A DNA stretch of 64,000 nt, taken from positions 10,654,635 through 10,718,634 of the forward strand of contig NC_087079.1 in assembly GCF_026151205.1 (NCBI RefSeq), in the 5' to 3' direction. The stretch is from Bolinopsis microptera (taxonomy: Eukaryota; Ctenophora; Tentaculata; Lobata; Bolinopsidae). The position numbers and the translations under genes were made by a program. This document shows positions 12,012 to 24,000 of this stretch, one piece after another (the stretch's first letter is position 1; every line of letters begins with the position of its first letter). Below the pieces are notes generated by a model. The model was not told where the DNA came from and ran no database searches. It was given only the letters and a program-made list of their open reading frames with translations.

Positions 12012-13123
12012 ACTTACTTGTCCTGTCATACGAACCAGAATCCAGCGATGACAAGGAACTATTTCTTCCTGGGCAGCACATAGGAATCTTCCCTAAGAAC
12101 CTGTCGACTGAAAAAGAAAGGGTTGCACGAAGTCTTTCTGATGTTCCGTTCGGCAGTATTCCATTGATACTTGAAGAGAAGATAGCAATCCATGAGCCGT
12201 GGCGACAATGGAATCCAAATTATTCAGGACTGACCATTGACGAATTCCTTGGCACTGTAGCAGACCTCAAAAGAATTCCAGCTAACTTAGATGCCATTTT
12301 TGAGAAAAACATGGTGAATGGTGAGAACGGAAACAAAAACGACATAGCAGAAGGGGAGAACGGAAACAAAACAAGCAAACCAACGGATAACGCAGGCGAA
12401 TTTGACAGTGCAAAGTTCATCGGGGAAATGCCTACAATCAAGAGACGGCTTTTTAGTATAGCCTCTTGTCAAAATGATGGTCACACCGTGAACATTTTGA
12501 TTGCCATGCATGAATTCATGAAAGACGGAAAGACAGTAGGGGGTTTGACCTCTAATTTTGTGAGAAGCGCCTCTCTGGGTGAGAAGATTGAGGGATACTT
12601 CTCCAAGAGTGACGAGCAAATGAGGCTGCCCCAGGACTCAAGCCTTCCTTTGCTCCTTGTGTCGGCTGGATCTGGCTGGGCTCCCTTCCAGTCGTTTGTT
12701 AATGCCAGGGAACGAGATGCCCGTTCAGGTATTAAGACAGGGCCAATTTACATCTTCCACGGCTGCAGATACAAAGAACATGATTTCCTTGGCTCACTGC
12801 TGGAGGATGCTGCTACTGTGCTCAACATAGAGACCTTCAGAGCCTACTCCAGATCTGAGCCCGGTCAAGATGGGAAAACAGCGAGAAAAGCAGGCCCTAA
12901 GATCTTGTTAGAGAAGAAAGGTTATGTCCAAGATCTCATAGCAGAGCAAGGAGAGGTGGTAGCTAGAGTGTCTCGGGATGGTGGTCACATGTACTCGTGT
13001 GGAGGAAGTGGGGTGGTGGCTGGAGTCAGGGATCAACTGGAGACGACTCTGCTGGAGCAAGAGTGTGTTTCACTACAGGAGATGATCTCTAGCAAACGCT
13101 ACCAGGAGGAGAAATTCGGTTGA
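12012..13123 (+). pseudogene. NOS: Nitric oxide synthase, FAD/NADPH reductase part (3' part, separated by insertion)
   Basis: This continues the NOS frame after the LINE. It shows the FAD-domain start LPGQHIGIFPKN, the FAD-binding RLFSIAS (RxYS type), the NADPH-binding SAGSGWAPFQSF, FHGCR and YSCGG, and it ends at RYQEEKFG with a TGA at 13121-13123. The frame has no ATG of its own at the domain boundary. Compared with vertebrate NOS, the connecting domain seems short by some 50-80 residues between LILEE and EPWRQW, and carries a low-complexity insert with a repeated GENGNK. The C-terminal regulatory tail present in mammalian isoforms is absent. As the gene stands, a full protein would require the 3.1 kb insert to be spliced out; no good donor or acceptor was seen at the junctions. 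Confidence 0.8.
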
Positions 13124-13574
13124 ACATTTTACGAACTTTTTATGAAGGTGCATGGACAGTCTTTTCAATAGTTTACCTACCTTTTTTACATTAATAACAG
13201 ATTATGATAGAGATCAACTTCAGCTAGCATGGATTGACAGAATTGCTTTTTAGATATATTAGCAAGTGATACGAGAATGTAAAGTTCGGCGGAATCTTTT
13301 AAGAACTTCTAGGGTCTTCAGATCATGAGAGTGCATGGAAATTATTGAATTTTCAATTAGATTCTTTCAGTTTTAAGATAGTTTCTGATTTTTCTGGATG
13401 AGAATTGGATCTGTGATGACTATTTATAATGAATGTAAGTAAATTACGTTACAGTTCCAATTTGCAAATTTCCGTTCGTTTCGATCTGTACAGAAGATTG
13501 ACCTAATAGTAATCGAGCTCGGAAAATGTATTATGAAGCCAAGTACATAAATCACTACACAGACATAAATTTAA
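13124..13574. other. NOS 3' flank, no gene seen
   Basis: AT-rich sequence with no AATAAA close to the stop and no A-tract that would mark a retrocopy end. Confidence 0.5.
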
Positions 13575-15205
13575 TACTGAATTCAGATCTTCACATATTT
13601 TGACAGTGAAAGTTAATTTGCCTAAATTCATGCTAGCATTTTGCAATAACGTGAGCATGGTATATAGTGAAACTGTCATGAACACTAGAAACGTAACACA
13701 ATGAATTATTTTTTACTGGATTACTTTAAGTGTGGTAGAATTAATTTAATCAGTTTTAATACTTTCACCACTACTATACACAAATAACTATGTAAGGCAA
13801 CTTGGTCGTTTACCACCTGACAGTCTATGCAACGTCTATGCAACGTCCGTGCAACAACAAAAGAACCGTCTATGCAACGTCTATGCAACGTCCCTGCACA
13901 ATGAACACTCTATGCACACTCCCTGCACGGTCAGTCTATGCAACGTCTATGCAACGTCTATGCAACGTCTATGCAACGTCCCTGCACAGTACCATATGAA
14001 CACCGGCTACTAGCCGGCTACTAACCGGCTAGTAGCCACTTTTGTAATTACAGCTCCTCAACTTCACATTAACAACCGGCTACTAACCGGCACTTGGAAA
14101 GTGGTCACTAGCCGGCTACTAACCGGCTACTAGCCGGCTAGTGACCACAAAGTGGCTACTAACCGGCTACTAAGCGGTCACTAGCCGGCTATTAGCCGAG
14201 CTCTAAAGCAGACCTACTAGTAGCCGGTTCCAAACCGGCTATGTAAATAAAATATAAATTTATTTAAAAACAAGGGGAGTACTCTCCCCCCTTGAAACAA
14301 ATGCAGAAATGAACAGCACAAAAACTGCTGAGTTCGGGTTAACACTGACTTGTTGATACTTGATTTGGGTCATACCCTCATTTTAAAATTGAAATTACGA
14401 TAGGTAGATGGATATTAAAAAATCATAGTTTGGTATCACTGGATATGATTGTTTTCCGGTTGTTTACTGATACGTTTACAGATACGTTAATACATATACG
14501 TTTCGCGTTAATCATACTGGATTATCAGTGATGAACTAACGTCTATTTTACACATTTGTTCATTAAATATCTCTCAAATTACAAATAGGAAACTGCTCAA
14601 TTAGACTACAATGAGACAAGATACGATGTTGTTTACAGTGCAAAATCAGTTCAAACTTCACTAATATTTGTCACGTGTTCTTTAAATTGTGTCTTCCAAC
14701 AACCAGTCAATCATACCACAAGACAGAAGGAGGATCAGCTGGCAATACTTAATGAGAAGAGTATCCTCGTCACGAGCAAATTGTGTGCAGCTATTTATAT
14801 AATATATAAACATAAAACAATACATCAGTATGTGAGTAATTGAATTCAGCAATTCACATGATATAATGACAGTGAAAATAAATTTGCCTATATTGAACTT
14901 GGCGCGATTACAATGGCGTGATCGTGCCGTAACGTGAAACAGTCATGAACAGAAGTAACGAAACACAATGAATTATTTTTAACTGGATTACTTTAAGTGT
15001 GGTAGAGTTAATCTAATCAGTTTTAATACTTACACCACTACTATACACAAATAATTATATAAATAAAATATAAATTTATTTAAAAACAAGGGGAGAACTC
15101 TCCCCCCTTGAAACAAATGCAGAAATAAACAGCACAAAAAACACTGCTGAGTTCGGGTTAACACTGACTTGTTAACTCTTCAAGATTCTGGGTCATACCC
15201 TCGCT
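13575..15205. repeat. Direct duplication of about 370 bp (two copies, one interrupted)
   Basis: Copy one (13575-14395) and copy two (14840-15205) share AACACAATGAATTATTTTT, ACTGGATTACTTTAAGTGTG, CCACTACTATACACAAATAA and an inverted GGGGAG/CTCCCC segment, and then GAGTTCGGGTTAACACTGAC. Copy one has an extra 443-bp block at 13796-14238 that copy two lacks, so copy two works as a paralogous empty site. Confidence 0.8.
13796..14238. mobile_element. 443-bp insertion made of minisatellite and CCGGCTA palindromes
   Basis: The block is flanked by CTATGTAA at 13788-13795 and 14239-14246, and the homologous empty site in the neighbouring copy has a single related octamer. The left half is a tandem array of an 11-bp unit GTCTATGCAAC with variants (about 13823-13985). 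The right half is built from CCGGCTACTAG/CCGGCTAGTAG units in both orientations, including a long hairpin bounded by GTGGTCACTAGCCGGCTA and its complement (about 14101-14148). The ends are not obvious terminal inverted repeats. An 8-bp duplication would suit hAT-type transposition; the family is unknown. Confidence 0.6.
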
Positions 15206-15315
15206 CATTATTAAATCCACCTTTCAAAGTATAAGGATCAGAATTGTTAGTCTAATCTGCTTTTTTTTATTTAATGCGTTTGTGTCAGTCATATTTCGTG
15301 CATTCTCCAACTTAA

Positions 15316-16534
15316 GGGGGGGTTCAGCCTGATTTTTTTGTGAAACTTGGTTTCGAGATAGCAGTTGACCAACAAACTACGACTGGTGACTGAACTTTTG
15401 AGGGGGTCCCGGACCCCAACCGCCAAACGGTGCCCGCGGGGCAGCCACGCCCATATTTGGTCCAAATTAGGCCCAATTTAACCAAATACCCTGAACATGC
15501 CCAAAATCCAGATTTTAGGTGCTTTACTTGTAGCTAGTGGTCCTCTGAACTCGTATATGAATTTTCATCAAGATTGGACAAAAAATGATTATCAGCTCAA
15601 TATCTACCTAACTATGGATTCTGTATTCAAATAATTGCAAAAAATGAACAAAATCGCCCATATCTCAGTTCGCGATATTTGCAAAACTGACTTCGCTCAA
15701 AACAATAGAACTCAATAGGGTTTCAATATTTTTTCATGAAATTTTCAGAATCAACGTAGAATCGCCTCATGACCTTAAGTTTTGTATTGGAATTTTGAGT
15801 TAGGCCTTTAAAAAAATTTGGCGGCCAAATTCTGAAAAATGCCCGGCAAATTTCAGAATTTGGCCGCCAAATTTTTTAAAAGGCCTAACTCAAAATTCCA
15901 ATACAAAACTTAAGGTCATGAGGCGATTCTACGTTGATTCTGAAAATTTCATGAAAAAATATTGAAACCCTATTGAGTTCTATTATTATTATATTGTTTT
16001 GAGCGAAGTCAGTTTTGCAAATATCGCGAACTGAGATATGGGCGATTTTGTTCATTTTTTGCAATTATTTGAATACAGAATCCATAGTTAGGTAGATATT
16101 GAGCTGATAATCATAGAGAATGTGTAGTATAGGCTTACCTTCCATATAAAGTTGGTTTCATTCAAAAATATTGATATTTGATCAATTTATGGGCCAAAAT
16201 CGATCAAATTTGGTGCGTATGCCCAAATATGGTCATATGGTTTTTGGCTCATAACTCAGTCATTTTTTGTCCAATCTTGATGAAAATTCATATACGAGTT
16301 CAGGGGATCACTAGCTACAAGTAAAGCACCTAAAATCTGGACTTTGGGCATGTTCAGGGTATTTGGCTAAATTGGGCCTAATTTGGACCAAATATGGGCG
16401 TGGCTGCCCCGCGGGCACCGTTTGGCGGTTGGGGTCCGGGATCCCCTCAAAAGTTCGGTCACCGGTCCTAGTTTGTTGGTCAACTACTATCTCGAAACCA
16501 AGGTTCACAAAAAAATCAGGCTGAACCCCCCGCC
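15316..16534. mobile_element. TTAA-flanked long-arm foldback element
   Basis: TTAA at 15312-15315 and 16535-16538 flank arms that begin GG(G/C)GGGGGTTCAGCCTG and continue as near-perfect inverted copies for over 500 bp, meeting at about 15840-15850. The right arm carries an extra segment of roughly 150 bp (about 16112-16258) that is unmatched on the left. There is no transposase frame; open frames here are products of the palindrome. Confidence 0.8.
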
Positions 16535-16538
16535 TTAA

Positions 16539-18086
16539 ATTGATTGTCATCTCCAAGCAGAGGCAACATGTAGATTGTAGGTGGGGTAATATTTTGTAAA
16601 TAGTGCGATCCCGCACCGCACTGGCCAAAACCTTTTGTGTGCGGCAAATTTGGAGCTAAAACTTACTGCAATTAAATTCGCCACATTTACAGCCTTTAAG
16701 TTCTCTCAGGTACAGGTTGGATTATTCAACAACGTAGAATACAATGTTGCCGTACACAATTGTATTTGTTAACAACACAATTAATTTATAAGGTGCCTTA
16801 AACTGAGCTTCCTAAGAATACAAGATGTATTAACCTACAGAATTATCCTCATTGAAGGTTTTACAATTAAACGAGCAGGATGGCTGAGGCTAGTTAGTAG
16901 TTGAGCTGGTTATGAGCGAATTCAATATTATAACTTTACAATAAGATTCCTACACATTGTGTGTAATGTGTATATTGTATTAGCGACTAACGCGACTAAA
17001 TAAAGGGACTCAATTTCAAATTTCAATATGTTGATTGTTGAGGGATCGCGATCCAGCTTGATAAGTTGTTCATTTGCCAAGATTCACTCTCTTTTGTAAC
17101 AAAAGATATATTTCATATCGATAGTATGAAAATCTATGCATTATCAACGTAACTTGCTACCTGATAATAATAATAATGAACTTTCTGTACAATATGTTTT
17201 TCTTGATTTAAAAAAGTAATTCTAAAACGTGTGACCCTAGATATGATCGAATGTCGATCTTATCTCATTGTACACAGCGATACCAAATTGAAGTACACAA
17301 ATCTGATAAAACGAATTACGGCCGATCGCGTGCAAAAACGTGCGGTGAAAGGTCAATAGTGCGATTCTGCACCAACCACACTTGTCATGTTGCATCTGTC
17401 TCAAAGTGGTCAGACAGCGTATTAAGGTATGATAAGATATACTTTACCGTACGGGCCAAAGCCCAAATATCATGTACAATCGCATCTGCAGTTCGATACT
17501 AGAAATTATGTCAATTACACCTCATTTCTAAATCGCTGATTCTCCTGATTTATTTCACTATGCATTAATGTAACGTAAATATATTATTATATTAGTCTAG
17601 AAATCTTCAATCTGGCAGTGAAGTCTATTAAAGTCAGACTGGTGAGGTGTTCACTTCATTAGATGACACGCATTGAGCAACTATTCAAACTCAAGTTAAT
17701 ATTTTAAACCGGAACATTTGAATAAAACTGATACAAACATTTTTGGGCTTACGCTATATTTAATTTAAATTTAAATTTAAAATTTATTTATTTGTGGCGT
17801 TTGTTCTAAATAAACAAATTATTTAAATTTATTTAAATTGTTGTTTATTTATTTATTTTTCGATAAAGGGAGCAATCTCCCCTCTTTGAATTACAATAAA
17901 AAATAGAACAATTTGGCAGCGATTCGAAAGGTTTTATCGTTTGTATGGAAGTTAGAGAGTTAGAGTGAATGAATGAACAAATCTTGACTATTGAATGGAA
18001 TGTGGGATAAATTCAATTAACTTAACAACTATAAATCAATTCCATAAAATAATGACGTCATGAACAACACAACGGAGCTAAAAGAC
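16539..18086. other. AT-rich stretch, no gene identified
   Basis: Contains AT-rich ATTTAAATTTAAA repeats (17760-17870) and a GGGAG/CTCCC hairpin (17868-17885) resembling those in the 13.6-15.2 kb duplication. It was searched on the minus strand for a sixth kelch exon of the neighbouring KLHL gene, and none was seen. Confidence 0.4.
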
Positions 18087-21000
18087 CTACCCTCCGACTG
18101 CGTACAAGCACCCGTCCAGTACTCCAACACCCACAAACCCTCTCCTGGTATTCATGGAGACTACAGCAGTCCAGATATCCTGCACCGGATCATATCTCTC
18201 GACAGAGTTGAAGTACTGAGCACCGTTCCGTCCGCCTGTGGGAACACATTGTTGGAGGATGGGGGTCAGGACTCTACGCCGTAGAGTCCCAGACCCGGGG
18301 AAAGGGGATGATTTCTGTGAAATTTCTATAATAATATGAAGGATTTCGGGGAGTAAGGATGTCGGGGAGTAAATTTTCAAACTTTTAGCTGCCCCAGGTT
18401 GCTAATGACGGTAATAAGCACGGGTACGGGACATGTGGCAAGAGCTCAACCAGTGCATGTCCCACGTGTCACACCAAACGTGCACAACCATCGGTCATTT
18501 GGCAACCATCCAGTAACGAAAAGGGGGAAATAATTACGATCATTATGCAATAAATGAGTGTGTACTGTTGCCATGTACTACGAGTACAAAGTTACATTTG
18601 ACACATTGTACACGAAATAATAATAATGTATGCTGTTTGATATCATGAGACGCTATATAATAGTGATAATATATTATCAAGTGTCGGGGTGAAAGACACT
18701 GGAAATGTGATATGTTTATTTTAATTCTTAGATTTATTAATTCTTAGATTTCAACAGAATTATGCATAGTTGACATAGTGTTTTAACATAACAAAAGGGA
18801 AACACCCAACTGTGTTGTTGTCAATGAAAACGTAGTAATTATAAAATTTCCAAAATTAGATGGCTGACATAAACTTTAAATACATACGATAAAACACATA
18901 ATAAATCTATAAAAAATTTCGAGTTGAATGCGTAAAGTGTACTGCCCAAATTTGCAAAAAGGAAGCAAGTGACATTTTTGAAAATATGGAGTTCTATACA
19001 CCGTTGGAAAGGTCTCGCTGAGCTCTATTTCACTAACTTAGTCTTATTAACAGCAGATGTAACTAAAATTTCAAAGTGGGAAGTATCTACACGATTTTCA
19101 CCATTCTTAGCAGTATTTGATCACTCACGATAATCAAAAAGGAAGTAACTGCAAAGATATTTCCTTTTTGCATATTTCCAGTACTTGCTTCCTTTTTGCG
19201 TGTTTTTGGCATTGTTACTTCCTAATTGCAGATTTTCAACTAAAGATACTTCCTTTTTTGCATAATCTCATCTCAAGATACTTCCTTATTGCAGATTTTA
19301 ACCTTGAGATTACTAATTTGGCATAGTGCCATCCTGCAGATACTTCCTAATTACCAAACAGGGTGAACAGTAAATGTCAAAGGAGGAGGACTGAGGAGAA
19401 CTGAGGAGGAGGGGGAGGAGGAGGAGGAGTAAAACTGAGGAGGACTGAGGAGAAGGAGGAGGAAGACTGAGGAGGAGGACTGAAGAGGGGGACTGAGGAA
19501 GAGGAGGGGAGGCGGAGGAGGATTGAGGAGGATGACTGATGACTGGTGAGGAATGATGAGGAGGGGAAGGAGGTGGATGAGGAGGATGAGGAGGACTAAG
19601 GAGGAGGAGGAGAAGGAGGAATGGTGAAGAGGATTGATGAGGAGAAGGACTGATGAGGAGGAGGAGGAGGACTGAGGAGTAGGAGTAGGAGGATGACTGA
19701 GGAGGGGAGGAGGAAGAGGACTGAAGAGGATCAGGATGACCCAGGAGGAGGACCGAGGAGGAGGAGGAGGCTGAGGACTGAGGAGAATGGCTGAGGAGGA
19801 GGAGGACTGGGGAGGAGGAGGACTGAGAAGGAGGACTGAGGAGGACTGAGGAGGAGGAGGACTAAGGAGAAGGATGAGGAGGAGGACTGAGAACTGAAGA
19901 GGAAGAGAAGGAGGATGAAAAGGAGGAGGACTGAGGATCAGGAGGAGGGGGAGGAGAAGGATGGGAGGAGGAGGAGGAGGAGGACTGACGAGGACTGAGG
20001 AGGATTTGGCATAGTGCCATCCTGCAGATACTTCCTAATTACCAAACAGGGTGAACAGTAAATGTCAAAGGAGGAGGACTGAGGAGAACTGAGGAGGAGG
20101 GGGAGGAGGAGGAGGAGTAAAACTGAGGAGGACTGAGGAGAAGGAGGAGGAAGACTGAGGAGGAGGACTGAAGAGGGGGACTGAGGAAGAGGAGGGGAGG
20201 CGGAGGAGGACTGAGGAGGATGACTGATGAGGAATGATGAGAAGGGGAAGGAGGTGGAGGAGAACTGAGGAGTAGCTCGGACTGAGGAGTAGGAGTAGGA
20301 GGATGACTGAAGAGGGGAGGAGGAAGAAGACTGAGGAGGATCAGGATGACCCAGGAGGAGGACCCAGGAGGAGGAGGAGGAGGACCCAGGAGGAGGACCC
20401 AGGAGGTTAACTTCAGAAAAGTTACCCTAGACGATTCTAAATGTATTCAAACAAAATTTAAAGCATGATGCAGTCAGCTGAACGTCAGAAACGGGTCTAG
20501 TTTACATGCTTTTATCTCAAAACGATGATTTTGCAGATACTTCCTTCTTGCAAAAAGGGGCAGTGTAGTCCAACATATTTTATAAGTATCGTATTTTTGT
20601 TTGAATAAATTTGTTTGAATAAATTTGTTTTAATAAATTTGTTTGAATAAATTTGTTTGAATAAATTTGTTTGAATAAATTTGTTTGAATAAATTTGTTT
20701 GAATAAATTTGTTTGAATAAATTTGTTTGAATAAATTTGTTTGAATAAATTTGTTTGAATAAATTTGTTTGAATAAATTTGTTTGAATAAATTTGTTTGA
20801 ATAAATTTGTTTGAATAAATTTTTGTTTGAATAAATTATCTTATTCCAATAATATTATATTATATATGGAATAAGTGAACTTGTTACTAAAAATAGAACT
20901 CTCAACGTACCGACAGCGAACAAGTAGTTGTCCACGACTCCAACGCCCAGGTAGCTGCGCATGCACGTCATGGGCGCGCAGCGTGTCCAAACCTCTAACT

Positions 21001-24000
21001 CAGGGTTGTAGGACTCCACTGTATTAGTGCACGAGGAACACGTTAACTCGTACCTAGGGGGGTGATGTTGTTATTTTAAATTGATAATTGAGATCATTGG
21101 AAATAACACCCTTGCTCTTGTTTTTTATGTGTATTTTAATTCGTAGCTCCGTTCTGTTTGCTCAATCTCTCAATGCTAATGCATCAAGCACCTATTTTAG
21201 GTAAGAGCACTAAAGTTTTCAAGTATTTTGTAATATCGATCTATAGTTGATATTCAAAATCATTTTCAGTTGACATTCTGTGTTGAATCAAGAAGCTATG
21301 TGAACCTTTTAAACATTTTGATGTAATATCTATTATTAAAGTATTAATATGCGAAATGTTACGAATCAATACAACAGGTTTAAACTTGATGAAGTAGTAT
21401 AATATCTGACTGATCTGCGTGAATAAACATTTCCCTGTGCTCATTTGGTATAAATACATTCAAAACATGTCTTCAGTGTTATTTGCGAAGCAATTAAACT
21501 AATAACCCTGAAAATAAAAGTAATCATCTAATGATTTGGATGGTATAAATTAACTAATTAACTAATTAACTAATTAACTAATTAACAACTTACTCTAACA
21601 CGATTATTACATAGCCTTTTATTTACTATATTACACAAGCTAGAGAGTAGAGAGGCATTGTTAATGTATTATGTTGTTGAGTACACACACAAACAACACA
21701 TTGTACCACTATAACAGTTAGTGTAACATGTATAATATGGCCAGGTGCACAACCACTATTATCCAAGGTGCACTAATGTGAGCGATAGCTTATGTTATAA
21801 TATTGCACGGCGCACGCCTACACTATTCCACCTAGTTAAACTATACTACTAATATAGATGTATGTGCGTTTATAAAGAGTGAAATGCATGATTGCTGCTT
21901 ATTGATCCATGACGGACTCTTTTATACTTTCATACGAACTCTTGGCAGGCAACCCACAAGGCCATGAGGCTATTACACACTATTACACACAATTACACAC
22001 AATTACACCGCACTGTGAACGTGTTAAGATTAGAGATCAAAACTTCAAAATCAACACTATAAATCTCGCCGTAGCAAAATTCTGTTTCATCATTCTCAAA
22101 AACCAGACAATATTGAAGCAGTTGAAAAAGAGCTAATTTGTCCACTGACCCTCCAATAGCGTAGAGAAGGTCCCCAATAACAGCAACAGCTACCCCACCC
22201 CTTTGCATAGTCATGGGTGGTATGGGGGTCCAAACCCCCGTCTCTGGATCGTAACACTCCGCTGTTGCTAGGCAACTCGTCCCGTCCCGTCCACCTACTG
22301 CGTACAACTTACCTGTTAATTGTGTTAATTTAGTGAAGTTAGTGTTGACTAAAGGTTATTTATCCAGAGGTCTTTACATTCTACATACAAATTGTAATGT
22401 TAGGAAGGGTAATCAATTTAGCTCACTCTGTAAACTGCAGATAATATAATATACTGATATTATTATATGAGGTGAAGTATACAGTATACACAATACACAC
22501 TGACGCACAGTGTCATTGTAGTACATATTGTATATCCAAAACATTGAGATCATAATTATTAGAAATAGTAATATAATATGTATCAAGTGCAGCTCATCCG
22601 AGATTTTACAATTTAACAAAAGCTGTTCTTTCGGCGGACTTTCGATTACATTTTGCAAGATAGAACGATGGTCAAGTTTTAAAATTTTAATGGACGATGT
22701 TACGAAATACGACGCTTTACAGAACAGTCAACGGTCTGTCTGACGTCACATTACGTCAAAAAAATCTCTCTTTTTCTACTAAATTTTTATCAAATTATTA
22801 CGATATAAATGACTATGAATACGAATATGATTATCTTTTTGACAATAACGATTGTAATTCAAAAATTATAATCTATAACTCTTGTAACTCATGACGTCAC
22901 ATTACCTCCAATAACTCCCACACCCGTAGTGCTCCTACACACGCTCATTGGTGCAACCAGTGTCCACTCGTTCTTCTCAGGGTCGTACCTCTCTACAGAG
23001 CTCAGACGTGATGTTACACTAAACCCTCCTGAAATGAACCACATGTTTATAATGTGTTTATAATGTGTTTATAATGTGTTTATAATGTGTTTATAATGTG
23101 TTTATAATGTGTTTATAAATGTTTATAAATGTTTATAAAGTTATAATGTGTTCAAGCACTATCTCTTAGTGGAATAAATGATTTAAATGGTAAATCCAAT
23201 GGTACTGGTACTGGAACACGGTTGTTAAAATTGATCGTGCGTAGTGTAACCACGACTAAATTCTTGTTTGTGTGGGCGGTGCAAGATTTGGAATATTGGA
23301 GGTATCAATAACATAACAGTCGCTTTTGAATTGATTGAGACTTCCACCTATTATAGTAAGAGATGGAAGTGACTATAACCACTCGTATTCAGAGTTAAGC
23401 AATTTACAGGTAAGATTGGCGGATTATTTCACTTACCCACTGCATAAAGGTAACCGTTGAGGAAAGCAACGCCGACTGAGCTACGTTTGACAGTAAGTTT
23501 AGCAAGGGGTCTCCAGGCGTTGTTCTTAGCTGAGTAACTCTCTACTGTATCCCTAACTGTGGGGTTTTTACCTCCTACCTGGGGGGAGACGTCACTTGAG
23601 ACAAGATGGGGAATGAGCCCCTTCAAGATGGCTGGGGAATAGTGGGGATAGATATATTAGATATAATACAATAGATATATTTGATAACTTATCTTATCAT
23701 GAGTACGATACAAATTGTAACCAGGAAGTTGATTATACATATTACACGGTGTGGTCTTGAATAAACGCAGTGTGAAAATTAATTAATTAATTACTTTTTA
23801 AATTGGGAATTGCGTGAATATCAAGTGTAACATCCCCGTCTTTTAGTTTAAGTTTTGATACCAAATGTGGAAAATGCACCGATCAATAACAGATGCAAAG
23901 ACAAGCCACAACAAACAAAGACAAACCACGACAAACAAAGACAAACCACGACAAACAAAGACAAACCACGACAAACAAAGACAAACCACGACAAGAGAGG

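Noticed and set aside
13802..13999. 65-codon frame with repeated ATSMQRP
   Set aside because: Product of the 11-bp minisatellite.
14355..14390. Possible sixth kelch exon (minus-strand YDP near 14370)
   Set aside because: The match is within the direct duplication, is followed by a stop and lacks other kelch residues.
16311..16628. 105-codon minus-strand frame
   Set aside because: Lies in the arm of the TTAA foldback element and mirrors the other arm; no domain.
17251..17502. 83-codon frame
   Set aside because: No domain features; tested as a possible last KLHL exon but on the wrong strand and without kelch motifs.
13796..24000. CRISPR-like arrays
   Set aside because: All arrays are gapless tandem repeats without unique spacers, in a eukaryotic genome.
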